From Centroberyx gerrardi (Eukaryota > Chordata > Actinopteri > Beryciformes > Berycidae), in contig NC_136000.1 in assembly GCF_048128805.1 (NCBI RefSeq), forward strand, positions 20,834,946 to 20,898,945: a DNA stretch of 64,000 bases, written 5' to 3'. Positions 45,967-57,218 of the stretch are shown here, piece by piece (the first letter of the stretch is position 1; every line of letters starts with the position of its first letter). The notes beneath the pieces were generated by a model. That model did not search any database, was not told where the DNA came from, and saw only the letters and a list, made by a program, of their open reading frames with translations. The position numbers and the translations under genes are program-made.

Positions 45967-47971
45967 CGCCGTGGCCAGGATGCGGCAGTGAGGCTGTGCG
46001 CATCCTGTGTGGTTTACACTATTGCACAGAACCTCCTTGGTATAGCCTAGGTGTATTTGAACTTATGAAACGGTGGTTCCGATGTTCTGATTGGCTGTGT
46101 CACGGAAGCGTTGTAAAACACACGTGTCCGCGGAATATATAATTAAATAGCCTATTAAATTAACGGAAAACCGCATACTTAGCCTATGTGTCGCTTAGCA
46201 ACCATGATGTTTAGGCTAGCTACTGTTAAAGATATGGGTGAAAAAGACAGCCTATAGATATAGGCGATACGATGTTCTCAATATTAGTAGCCTTCCACTC
46301 ATTGCAACCAATAATTTAGGCTATAATTTAAGGACACTTTGTATCATTTACTGTGGCCTATGTTCTTTATGACTACTAATTTCAGGGAGGTGACATATAG
46401 TGTAGTAGGCCAATGCGTAATGGGGATTGCCCCAGATGTTCCGTTTTGAGTCAGTGGAGAGTAGGCATTTTACCTACAGCTTTACAGCCGATGTGTCATG
46501 GAGATGAATGAAATGAATATAGTAGCTCAAGCTGTTTAGTCCAACAGTAACACACGTTTTTTCACCCTGTGTTTTCACATGGCTCTTGATAGAAGACAGA
46601 CCAATGTATTGTATGAAATGTAGCCGAGACACTGAAAGGAAATGTACACTCAGGAAGAGGATGGGAAACTTGTGTCGTCATTCTACTGAACCAACAGCAT
46701 CTCAGCGGCTCCCTCTCCTGTCTGGTTTTAATTACTGCAGTCGAGCCCCCCAGCCTATAACACCAATCCTAACCTGGAACCACAATAAGCCTTTTGTCTG
46801 TCATTCCTCCTGAAGGCTTTCACTGACAAGTTTTTTTTCAGGAGCTGATTTGACTGACAAAGACAAAGCAGAAGTATTCATAGTCATTCAACATCAGCCA
46901 CAGTTAGATTCAACCTTTGGGCCAGTATTGGGACCGGTCCTTTGGAAAGGCACCACTGTTCTCTGACTATTCAATTCCAGATACAGGCTACCATTTACAT
47001 CTGGGGCATTGCTGGGGCATTGTTCTGTGAAGTCCAGTGTTCAGAGATATTTGAAGACTTCCACTCATATCCAAAAAAATGTCACCTATTCTTACAAAAT
47101 GATTGAGAACACAAAATTAGAACAAAGTTTAGTAGGCTACTTTTTAAAGGATGATAACATTTTTACAAACTGGATCCTCTGTATTTAAAAATAATAATAA
47201 TAATAATGAACCTCAGGTAATGATTTACTTTTCTTATAGATTTATGGAATAGAATTCTTCTTATTAATAAAAAAAAACAGAAGAAGCAACACAAGATTGA
47301 CAAATGCACAAAATAAAAAAACAAAATAAAAGTAAGTCTATCAAAATATAAAATCCAGCTCCCTTATCAATTCAGATCTATAAGGTTAACTGTAAACCTT
47401 TGTAATTACCATATTGGCAACAGGTATGAAGTGTAAAGTAACATTGTCTTGCATTTAATGGCATATTGTTAAAAGGAACAACTCACTATGCTTGTATAAT
47501 AATATGCTGAAACACTGCCATAATGTATACTCATAATGTTCCAGTTGTAAATCCTTTGAGGAGCAAATCTGAGCAGGTTATTGCATCCATTATGCAAAAA
47601 GATGTGCTCTGTCTGGAGAGAACAACCACAGGTGTGGAGGAGAAGAGCCTTCGGTTTCATCAGCGTTTCTGTTTCTGTATTTCAAATTTAGCTCTGAAAC
47701 AGATTATACAAATTATTTGCTCTACACTCAACCAAATCCTCGCTAATCTCATATATAATAATGATAATAATGATGATAATAATAAGGGATTTTGTATCCT
47801 ACTCCTATTGTCTTTCCTTTTCATCGCTTTTATGTATTTTACTAATCCTAGTTTTTGCCTTTTTGTAAAGCTTTTTGCTTTTGGATTGTGTATATATATA
47901 CAGTACATATATATATATATTTAGGCTACGTATATATAAATATGGTTTATTTTTAATACACAATAATAATG
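45967..47971. other. Intergenic upstream of ldha
   Basis: No gene was recognised. A further E-box/HRE CACGTG lies at 46121-46126. The rest is AT-rich, with short ATA and AATAATG runs near 47190 and 47755-47785. Confidence 0.5.
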
Positions 47972-48710
47972 TGAATAAATGAATGAATATTTATTTGTCC
48001 GTTAGGAAATTTGTTCTGTACAATCATCAGTGGCAAACGACAAACAAAAAGAAAAGAAACATCATCACAAGACAAACAGGACATCACATTAATGTCATAA
48101 CAGGACACAAAACATACATGATTGGAAATGGGGGGGAAATGGGGAACAGTGGGGAACAGTGATCAGAGTCCGTTGTTAATTAGTCCTATGGATGTGGGGA
48201 TGAATGTTTTATTTGTTCTTGTTGTCCTGTGGAGTGGGGTCCGAAACCTGCGTCCTGATGGGAGTAGTTCATATTGGCTGTTGAGTGGATGAGTAGTGTC
48301 TTCTATGATCCGGTTTGCCTTGTGTATTGCACGTGATTTGAACAGTGATGTAATGTCCCGGCATTTGATTCTGCAGATTTTGCTTGAGATATTAATGATT
48401 TTTGTTATCTTGTTTTTATTGACAAGTGTTAAGGAACTGAACCAGGCGAGGAATCCAAAGGTGAGAATGTTTTCCATGAAGGTTTGGTAAAAGAGGCGTA
48501 ATGTGGAACTGTTGACATTGAATTTGTGTAGTTTTCGTAGAAGGTGTAGTCTTTGTTGTCCTCTGCTGTATATGGTCTGTGTGTTAATATTCCAGGTGAG
48601 CTTTGAGTCGATGATGGTTCCAAGGTAACGGTAGCTGTCAACGGTGTGGATGTCGTGGTTGTCAATTTGGACTGGTCCTGAAGTCAGTGATACTTCATTG
48701 ATCACTATAA
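47972..48710 (-). mobile_element. 5'-truncated LINE, reverse transcriptase C-terminal part
   Basis: An open frame of 180 codons runs 48705 to 48163 on the minus strand. It contains YRYLGTIIDSKLTW, the post-palm motif of L2/CR1/Rex-type reverse transcriptases, followed by the usual LLRKLHKF and LFYQTFMENILTFG segments, and a C-terminal end RTNKTFIPTSIGLINNGL. About 190 bp of 3' tail follow and end in short ATTC-type tandem repeats near 47972, a common finish for such elements. The endonuclease and most of the polymerase are missing. The intact remaining frame suggests a fairly young copy. Confidence 0.8.
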
Positions 48711-48711
48711 G

Positions 48712-48868
48712 GAACAGATTGCAGCCACAGAACAGCGTCCCTGGTGTTTTTCAGTTTTCAGTGGCTTACTCAAGGACACTTCAGCAGGGCGGACGCTTGA
48801 TGACATGAGGGTTTGAACCCGGTCCTCTGGTTGAAGTCTCCCTAGTCACTACACCACTCTGCTGCCCC
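48712..48868 (-). mobile_element. tRNA-derived SINE abutting the LINE fragment
   Basis: On the minus strand it starts GGCAGCAGAGTGGTGTAGTG (A-box-like) and carries a B box, GGGTTCAAACCC, then GTGTCCTTGAGTAAGCCACT. It is the same family as 29822-29984. It lies immediately 5' of the LINE reverse-transcriptase segment on the same strand, separated by only a few bases. Confidence 0.7.
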
Positions 48869-49526
48869 ATTATTAGTATTTCTATCAGGAGAGACTAATA
48901 GAAGGATGAATGACAAGCTTTATTGCATGATTAAATTTATAGAAGAGTGTAGAATCTGCAGAAAAAAAACATCTTTGGCAATTAGACCCTATCAGCACTA
49001 TCAACCCCATTAAGCCCATTAAGGCAGCATATGATCGATTTCCCCCAATGGAGTCTAGATGCTGGTGGTGGTGAGAGGACTGTACAGATGGACTTCATCC
49101 TGCAGGGGACTGATGGAAAGATGAACGTCAATCCTGGAGTGGGAATCTCCCTCTTGAGAGCTGAATGGCCTCAACACAGGAGGTGGCCCGGTGGAGGTGG
49201 GGTGCATGAATGCACTGTATGAATGACAAACAACAAACAGTTTTAAATTCTGGTGGCAGCATGGTGATTGGTTGCCGGAATGTGTGGTGAGATCTTATTG
49301 GCTAAATAGAGGAAGCAGGAAATGACAGCGTGGGGAAAAAATGACAGTGTGGGAAAATCCACTTTTTCTGAAACTTGAGAGTGTGCGTAAGAAAAGCAAG
49401 CTTCCTGATTGAACTTTCAGGAAGCTTCATTAATATTGGTATTACTATTAGTATAAAACCTACCTATGTATGTAACCTGTGGAACTTATCAAATGATAAT
49501 GGATAATTAAGTCTGTAGTTTTCTTG
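48869..49526. other. Intergenic, no gene seen
   Basis: No exon or further repeat was recognised. A short open frame at 49031-49222 has no family resemblance. Confidence 0.45.
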
Positions 49527-50019
49527 CAGTTTGTATCAAACTTTGTAAAAAGTTTTTTAGATTTAAGTGTTTTTAAAGCAGGCCACATCAAATAGGCACA
49601 TTTTGGGTTGAGGCCTCTTCTGTACAAACTCAAGTGTCCTTATTGGACACTCCCTCTCTGCCAGTCTGGGACTACGATTGGCCTGAAGCCACATGACCAT
49701 ATACCCAACCCATCTCTGTAGGTACCCCATTGGCTGATATTTGTGTGAATGTATATGATTGGTTGTCTTTTATTTTTTTTTTACCTTTTTGAATTTTTTC
49801 TGCTACCCTATTTAAATGTTGTTTGTAATGTGTTTCATTATGACCCTGATGAAGGCCACAAGCCGAAACGCGTTGGTCTAACAATAAAGTTGTTCTATAT
49901 ACTACAAGTGTTGCTGGAGTTTTGACCTTTTTAGACCTTTTTCCCTTCTCCATGCACCTTGGAAGTAGGTGAAGTTGTGCCAGAAACCCCTACTCTGCTT
50001 CAACAGTTTGTATCAAACT
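49527..50019. mobile_element. 461-bp insertion flanked by a 16-bp duplication
   Basis: The 16-mer CAGTTTGTATCAAACT occurs at 49527-49542 and again at 50004-50019, bracketing 461 bp. The 16-mer is itself palindromic (AGTTTG/CAAACT). The interior carries a hammerhead-like motif at 49842-49878, an AATAAA at about 49881 and no long frame. This looks like a complete non-autonomous insertion of retroelement type (variable long target duplication). Confidence 0.65.
49842..49878 (+). ncRNA. Hammerhead-ribozyme-like motif
   Basis: In order: GACC, CTGATGA, one extra A, GGC, loop CACAA, GCC, GAA, ACGCGT, T and GGTC. GACC pairs with GGTC as stem I, GGC with GCC as stem II, and ACGCGT is self-complementary, as in minimal dimeric hammerheads. 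The CTGATGA and GAA cores match the hammerhead consensus, and the base after stem III would be the cleavage site. The extra A before stem II departs from the usual G10.1-C11.1 pair, so activity is uncertain. Confidence 0.5.
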
Positions 50020-51516
50020 CACAGGTGTGTTCAGGCGGTTTATAAATCAGCTTCTTTTCTACATTTGCTCAGCTTTATCCACACCACTCTGGCAAACCTA
50101 CACCGTTGGCAATTGATAACAGGCCCTAAATTGTGACATCTTATTCAAACTCAAATTTAAATTGTGTTGTTATTGATACTTCATTGTCATTGTCCCATGT
50201 AAATTCATGTAAGCTACTGTGTGGCCATTTGCAAGTATAGCCTACATTGAATAGTGTGTTGCCTGCCTTAAATAAAAAATGTGTCTGGATGGCAGTGCAC
50301 TCTGCTTCTACATGCACAATGCCTTTGCTGACAGGACATGAGTTGAATACTCTTAATGTAAACATAGCCAAACATAATTTATTATATAATATTGCTAAAC
50401 TATTTGGTAATTTGATTATGATGCTAATATTCATGAACCTTCATACTGCCGACTCCGCTGTATTATTCTGTGATGATTCCACATCCTGTTGAAATTGCCA
50501 CCTGTGCTTTGTAGTCCCCTTTCATACAAATTTGCATGGTACCTTACAAATCACCAGTAATACATTGAGCAATTCCTAGTACCGTTTGCCTAACCTGTCT
50601 GATGGGGTTAGCAGTTGACTGTGTGGGTGCTGGCAGCCTGCAGAACATGCTTGACCTGGGAACCTGGGGTGATAATTTGAGCATACATGCATGCTTTAAT
50701 CATAATGCCAACACAGAAGAAATACAGTATAGTAAAATTCATATAGAGTAAAATTATATTATTATCATATTGATTGGATTATTAGAAACCCAGCATAATC
50801 TCTCTGAGCTCTCATTGTTTCATCTAAGAGAGTTACTTTGAAAAGATCTAGGTTCATTTTAAGAAACTAGTTTTGTGAATTGGTGTTTAGTCAGACACTG
50901 AACTGGATGGGATTGGATGTTTAAATTAGCTGTTATTCAGCTCTCAAGTCTCCTGCAGTAATCTCACTAATCAGACATGAGATCCATGCCTTGGAACAAG
51001 GGTGGCTTATTATGCCAAATTATGTAACACCTCATATTCCAAATACAAGATGTGACTCAGTGACTCCTACTGAAATAGGCCTAGAGTGAAGGGTGATTGA
51101 AAACTAAATGTTGGCAATAGTTCAGTAACTGACTGTAAGAGGGCTACACGGCCCATTACTAAGTCTATAGTCTGTGCAACCAAAATAAAAGAATATGAAG
51201 CATTCAGTTGCCAGTTTTTCTTTAAATTATTCCTCATGTATATTTGTTGTCCTGCAGAGCAAAATATAGCTGCAGTTTCAGCCTTTGTGTATGACAGCTT
51301 CCTTCTGGTATCCCTAATCCTTGTCAAGCCATTGTGCTGTTTTGCTCTCATACTTCAGTTCTGCCGTAACGCTGCCATGTAGTGTTAGCAGCTCTGCTGT
51401 TGGCCAAAATACCTGTAAAAACAAAGACATAAAATCATACAATCAGACATAACATTTTTTAATCATGATTTCACTCCTCCCACCCCCCATTTATTTTGTT
51501 TCCAGCAATTCATTTC
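50020..51516. other. Intergenic, no gene seen
   Basis: AT-rich sequence without recognisable exons or repeats. Confidence 0.45.
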
Positions 51517-51780
51517 TGACTGACTGACTGACTGACTGACTGACTGACTGACTGACTACCCATTATTATTTGAAAGTTGCGCGAGAAGTGGTGTCCAGAC
51601 CTACACAGTTATGGTGGTATACGTGATATTGCGTTGTTTGCACTAAATTGTACAAAGTGCCACTTATATAGTATATCACTAAATGCAGAGGACAGTACAG
51701 AACACGTGTTATACTAGGGTGCGAAAGTCAAGAGGAGGCGAGACATCAATGGCCCGGCTTGCACTAGGTCAATCTAGTCT
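51517..51780 (+). repeat. (GACT)n plus flanking unit, copy A
   Basis: A (GACT)n run (about 51520-51556), a 48-bp spacer and then about 175 bp (51605-51780) that recur at 56304-56454 in the same orientation. Copy A has about 20 bp that copy B lacks near 51740-51757. It lies about 290 bp upstream of the coiled-coil gene start. Confidence 0.85.
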
Positions 51781-52071
51781 CATTCTTTTATAGGATTACT
51801 ACTGATTGAGATTAAGTAGTAATAGGAGTAATAACAACAGGCTAATATTATGTTAAACAACAACAAGTGAAGCCTTCCAGCAGAGAACACAGAGATCAAA
51901 GCCTTTGTGATGCCGTTAGAGTTCTAAAGTCAGACAGCAAGACACACGTTTGTCCTCAGTGCGGAGTCGACTGTCAGCAAATACAGTTTAATTCACTAAT
52001 TGTTTCTACTAATTTACCAACGTTGTCCTCTTCAGTGGTGATATATCATCAACTACTGTGTCGTTTCAGAC

Positions 52072-53631
52072 ATGAAGAAAAAGGATAAAAGAAAAAAGGA
52101 GGTAAGACTGAGTGATAATCTTGACCAGGAGACACTTTTTGGCCGGATATTTTATCCAGATCTGTGTGTAGCTAGTTTTTCGTTTTGTTTAAAGTTTCAA
52201 CAAATACGATTAAATCCAGTGTTACAAAGGAGATGAAGTTTCAAACAAAATAAGTTCATCTGTGACTTATTTAAAATATTTTCCTTTTTAGAAAGAAATG
52301 CAGGACTCCTTTGTACAGGCAGCATCCAGCCAACCGCCCGCTGTAAGTACCTGCTTCACTCATGATACAGGAAAAACAATCCAAAAATGAGAAACACCTG
52401 GGATATCTTATTCTAATTTACATACATAAAGTAAAGGATTGATTTCATGCTTACAGTGGGGTTTCTATTCAGACTGGGACCTGAATGAGACATTTATTTT
52501 CTCACCCTGGGCCTCAGGATACTAAAACATATTACTGCTCTTGTCATGGAAGTGTGTCTCTGACCCATCGGCGGCCTTACCATTTTAAATGTGACACACA
52601 GGCTTCCAGCGCAGTCGTGGTGGCTGATGCTGGCGAGAAGCTGGCGTCAGAGAGCCAAGCCCTGATCAACCTCCACATCAACACCAGGAGTGGATCTGTG
52701 AGCGAACAGACATCCTGCCAGGAGAGCAGGCACAGCATCCTGGACCAGGGGTCCAACCAGGAGAGGATGTGGACGGAGAAAAGAGAGATGGAGGACAAGA
52801 TAAATAAGATGGAGGAGGATTTCACGGAGAAGAGAAAGAGCTGGCAGGATAAGATGAGCAGACTGGTGGGACAGCATAAGTATTTACATGTGAAGTTCTC
52901 CGCTGCTGAGCAGATGGTTAAAAAGTTGGAGGAGGAGGTGAAGACGGCGAGGACCGACTTCCAAGAAAGTCTCCGCGCTCTGAAGGAGGAGAATGACAGG
53001 AGCGTCGCTGCCGGCGAGAAAGAGCGGAAAGAGGCAGAGGAACAGTGGGAGAGCCGCTGGGAAATCAGAGAGGAAAGCGTTGTCGCCTTGTTGAGCAAAA
53101 TGGAAGAGGACTGGGAGAGGAAGGTGAGCCAGGTGGAAGAGGAGATGAAGGTGACCACCAGCTTCGTGGAGAAGATGAAGGCTCTTAAAGAGGAGCATGA
53201 ACTGACCCTGAAGGGAGAGATGGCTGCAAAGGAGGAGAGTTGGCAGAGAACCATGAAGCAGAAGGAGAAAGAGGAGAGCGAGTGGGAGAAGATGTGGCTC
53301 ACCAAAGAAGAAGAGTGGATTAAGAACATGAGTGCAATGGAGGAGGAGAGGAAACTCCAGAACGCCCAGATTCAGGTACGCTGGATTTCACTGTTTACTT
53401 TTGGTACTGAGATGTTTTGATTGTGAAAGTGAAGTGTCATCTTATCTTTTGAGTTGAGCAGGCCTTTGGAAGTGAAATGAAAATCTGTCATCTTTCTCTT
53501 TTCAGGAACTCACCAAGAAAAAAAAGAGGCGCTTCTGGAGCAAAATCTTCAGTCGCAAGAACAACGTAAACAGCAGCGACGATGGAAAAGTGGAGATCTC
53601 TGCCCGTCTGGCCCAGGCCGGACAGCAGTAG
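52072..53631 (+). CDS. Coiled-coil protein of unknown function (326 aa)
   Basis: Four exons, all phase 0: 52072-52101, 52292-52342, 52602-53375 and 53506-53631 (30, 51, 774 and 126 nt). The short lysine-rich first exon starts MKKKDKRKKE; its donor is GTAAGA. Residues about 28-80 are Ser/Ala-rich and probably disordered. Residues about 80-285 form a long charged coiled coil (MEDKINKMEEDF, MVKKLEEEVKTA, WESRWEIREESV), with Trp recurring in Glu-rich contexts. The tail has a basic-aromatic patch, KKKKRRFWSKIFSRKNN, that could bind membrane or nucleic acid, then a short acidic end. There is no catalytic motif, signal peptide or membrane segment. I do not recognise the family; general coiled-coil similarity to golgin or trichohyalin-like models would not be informative. 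A 250-codon frame on the opposite strand is a shadow of this exon. Confidence 0.75.
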
Positions 53632-56280
53632 ACCACCCTTTCTTATTTCACCCCTCCACCCTCCACCCTCCACCCTTCCCCTCCTTCATTTCCCTTCCCT
53701 CCACCTCACCTTCCCTTCCAACTCCTCCTGGTACGACTGCATTTCGGTAACGACTCTATTCCGGTTATGACTCTGCTCCTGCGCCACTCCAACTGTTGAT
53801 TCCTGTGATTCCACTTTGGCTCCTTCGAGACAACAACAGAAACAAGATGGCTGAACGATGAACTTGAACTGGACTATAAACATCTACAAAGTCCTGTGTA
53901 CAGTGTTATGGTGACAAGATACACCGCTGCCTGAAGAACATCCCTGGGCCGAGCAACGTGTCACCATTCAAGCCACCTAACTTTTTCATTGAAATTGATA
54001 CAAATATAATTAAATACAGTGGCAGTGCAAATAAGAATCAGCTCACTTTTTATAATCTCCTGAAAACTGAGAAATCATTTTGTTTTCATAATGCTGTGTG
54101 GTCAGATACACAACACATTTACCATGAACTGTGTTTTCTTTTTTTAGAATCTCTAATTTTTGATTTTCTAATCTTATGTCTCAACTAAAAATCCAATTTT
54201 TAAACACCATACGAAACCATCTGTCTTGTTTGTGTATGAAGAGTGTTCATTCCTCCCTATTCAGTGACACAAGTTAGGCATTTGCCTAGAATCACAACTT
54301 ACATTCTTAGGTTAAAAAAAAAAAATCTTTTAGTGTAAATTTTTTTGCAAACTAAATAGTTTCTGAAGGGAGAAAGAAAAAGTAATTCATGTAAATGCAG
54401 GTACACAATGATTCTTAGAGCCTTGTTCACTTTTACTGATTTCCCCCAACAACATCATACTGCCTAAAAGTAATCTAAAGCGAACAAAATCACAGCTGAA
54501 TCCTCATAGTGAAATATTACAATGTTGGAGAGAAAACCTGATAATAAGATAAAGAATATCGAGATGGAGTCACTTGATTTCCAGCAGCAATACAGATTCA
54601 TTACAGTTTTCTAAATATGATGCTCTATACATATTTTGTATCTTATACTTGTGAGAAGTTAGTAGCAAGAGTTTTAACTCCTTACATAACACTTTTTGAC
54701 TTTATTGAGCATGTTAGGATGTGAAACTCCTACATTGCTCCATCAAAACATCTGAGATAGGGTTTTCATCAAATTGCAGTTACACAATGTAAGATAGGCT
54801 GAAAATGGCTCATGGGCCGATGGCATTTACTATTCTGAGGTTTCAAGGAAAAACAAATCATCTTCCTACCACTATGTGAACCTACAGAAGGAACACTTTT
54901 CTGTGAATTTCCAGTCCAATTAACTAGGAAGAGAATGAGCACCCTCTAGTTTTAGAGGGTAAAATCCTATTGACATGTAATTAAGAGATGTATAAATTTA
55001 CCAACAAATTTGAAAGTAAATTATTCAAAATGCCCAACTAAAACCTTGAGTATGGACATCTGATATGAAGCAAGGGGATGGATACTTTTGTTGTAATTTA
55101 CATTCGCCTAATTTTAGTGTATTACCTTTCCTCTTCAATATTGTACTCTTCAGGGGCTGAGGACCCCTACAGTTCAAAAGCAGAATATCTCAATCAACTG
55201 GACTAACATTAGGCCACCTACCTTAGAGGTCTTGGGTGAGGACTTCTGGGCTGGAATGATTTGGCTTGGTGCATCACTTAGTTTCACTGCAAAATGAAAG
55301 CACAGGAAACTATCATCTACTCTGCAGCTATGAGAGCTCGCCACTTATTAAATCCCCTATGCATGTATTTTGAAGAGAGAGAGGGGGGGCATCTTCATCA
55401 TCTCTGTAAGGAAATCAGTGCAATTCAGGACAGTGCTAGATCCCTTTTCTGACTGAAACACCACATAGGTTCTAAAGGAGCATTAGTAACACTACCTAAG
55501 GAACTGTAAGCTAAAAGGGCTTAAACTAGTCTGAAGGGCATTTATACCACAGTATTTCCGTTATATGTGGGCTGCCCATGAATGTTTTCATCCTCTCCAT
55601 AAAATCATAACACACTTGCATTCTTCTCTTATGCAATCTGTGCAGATAAAATATTTGGGGCTCCATGAGGTGAACAGTGAATAGCGAATAGAGCAAGTTG
55701 TGGATGAACGTGGATATTTCAGTAAACACTAGCTATTGTGTATAAACCAAATGGCATAATATTGAAATACTAATACTGAGTGCTCACTTATATTGAATAG
55801 AAACATATTATTTCTTAGTTGCTGGCAAATGGAAATGGAAACTATCTTGCTAAACAAAACTACTTTGGCAGGGTACTATTTGATATTTCAAAGTTGTTTA
55901 ATGCCATATTGCATTTTATTTTGTACCTGTCATTTTTAGATTAGAATACATTTACATTATATTTTCTCCCTTGAAAGGATATGTGCACGCCACTGTACAA
56001 AACTCACCAGAAATTTGTTTTGGAAAGCAGATTTTCGAAATTCTGTCTGCACTCAACCCTAAACTTTCCCTTCATATCATTTGCCACTGAAATGTCCAAA
56101 CATCTCATGTCGACTACATTTCTGGGGACAGCTGGAGTAATGAACGATGACTGTCAGGACATTATTATTTGGTCAATATGATAAATGATGAGACCCAGGT
56201 CACAGCTTAGAGGGGAGAGAACATTGGCCCTTGATGGTTTTTGCCGGGCTCATGGGACCGGCCCAGAAGAGTGAAAGTAG
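53632..56280. other. 3' flank of the coiled-coil gene
   Basis: Contains the presumed 3'UTR and AT-rich intergenic DNA. The only exon-like segment seen is on the minus strand at 55222-55286. Confidence 0.45.
55222..55286 (-). other. Isolated exon-like segment
   Basis: On the minus strand an acceptor TTTTGCAG precedes 65 bp open in one frame only, ended by a donor AAG|GTAGGT. The conceptual peptide is polar (KLSDAPSQIIPAQKS...). No partner exon or family was recognised, so it may be chance. Confidence 0.25.
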
Positions 56281-56454
56281 CTAACTGACTGACTGACTGA
56301 CTGACAGTCATGGTGGTATATGTGATATTGCGTTGTTTGCACTGTTATACAAAGTGCCACTTATATAGTATATCACTACAATGCAGAGGACAGTACAGAA
56401 CACGTATTATAGGTGCGAAAGCCAAGAGGAGGCTTGCACTAGGTCAACCTAGTC
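56281..56454 (+). repeat. (GACT)n plus flanking unit, copy B
   Basis: A shorter (GACT)n run joins directly to 56304-56454, which matches 51605-51780 with a handful of substitutions and one internal gap. It lies about 2.7 kb downstream of the coiled-coil gene. Confidence 0.85.
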
Positions 56455-57165
56455 ATGTTGAAGTCCAGATATTAGCCACTATTTGGCTCAGTACAAGCAG
56501 CTCACCAGCAGGAGGTGCTGTCATAAAGGCAGCAAAGCAGCCTCCCGGCTGATGTTTTCTATACTGATTGCAACCTGTTTCTTCTTAAGTATCATGTAGT
56601 TTTACCTGGTGATGAAGGTTGTCAGCATTCTGTACAGTGGATCAGCCATCTTACACTACATACTGAAACCATGAAGATTAATCTAATTTACAAGTCTGTC
56701 CATCCAGCTTAAAATGATTCAATTACTAACTCAGAAATCAATTCATTATTAAAAAGGACGTTTTTTTTTTCCTTTTTTTTACACTGGATATATGTATCAA
56801 ATGTTAAATTGAATGCTGAATTCATCAATAAGATATACAGTAAATAAACTTTATTCTGGCCTTGAGCTAAATGACCGATGGACCTCAAGGCCATCCTAGA
56901 GGATCCCATGCTGAAGGAAAATGTCTCATATTCTGAGAAATAGTAAACTATTTTTCAGTTAGCATATGCTATCATGGAGAGAAAAGGTATAACAGTAGCT
57001 GAACCTTTTATCAAAAGTTTGCAGTCAAAAAGGAATATACACACTAAATCAAATCTAGTCAGATCCCTGGGGTAATGGCAGCCCCATCTCCTCTGTTTTA
57101 GTAGTGTCTATCACAAGGCCCTTGACATGAAAACGATTGAAAACTCCAGTCATGTTTAGGCCCTT

Positions 57166-57218
<53 letters not shown>

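Noticed and set aside
52577..53329. 250-codon open frame on the minus strand
   Set aside because: It is the exact antisense of the Glu/Lys-rich coiled-coil exon; codon bias of GAG/AAG removes stops on the opposite strand. Ser/Leu/Phe-rich composition is the expected shadow.
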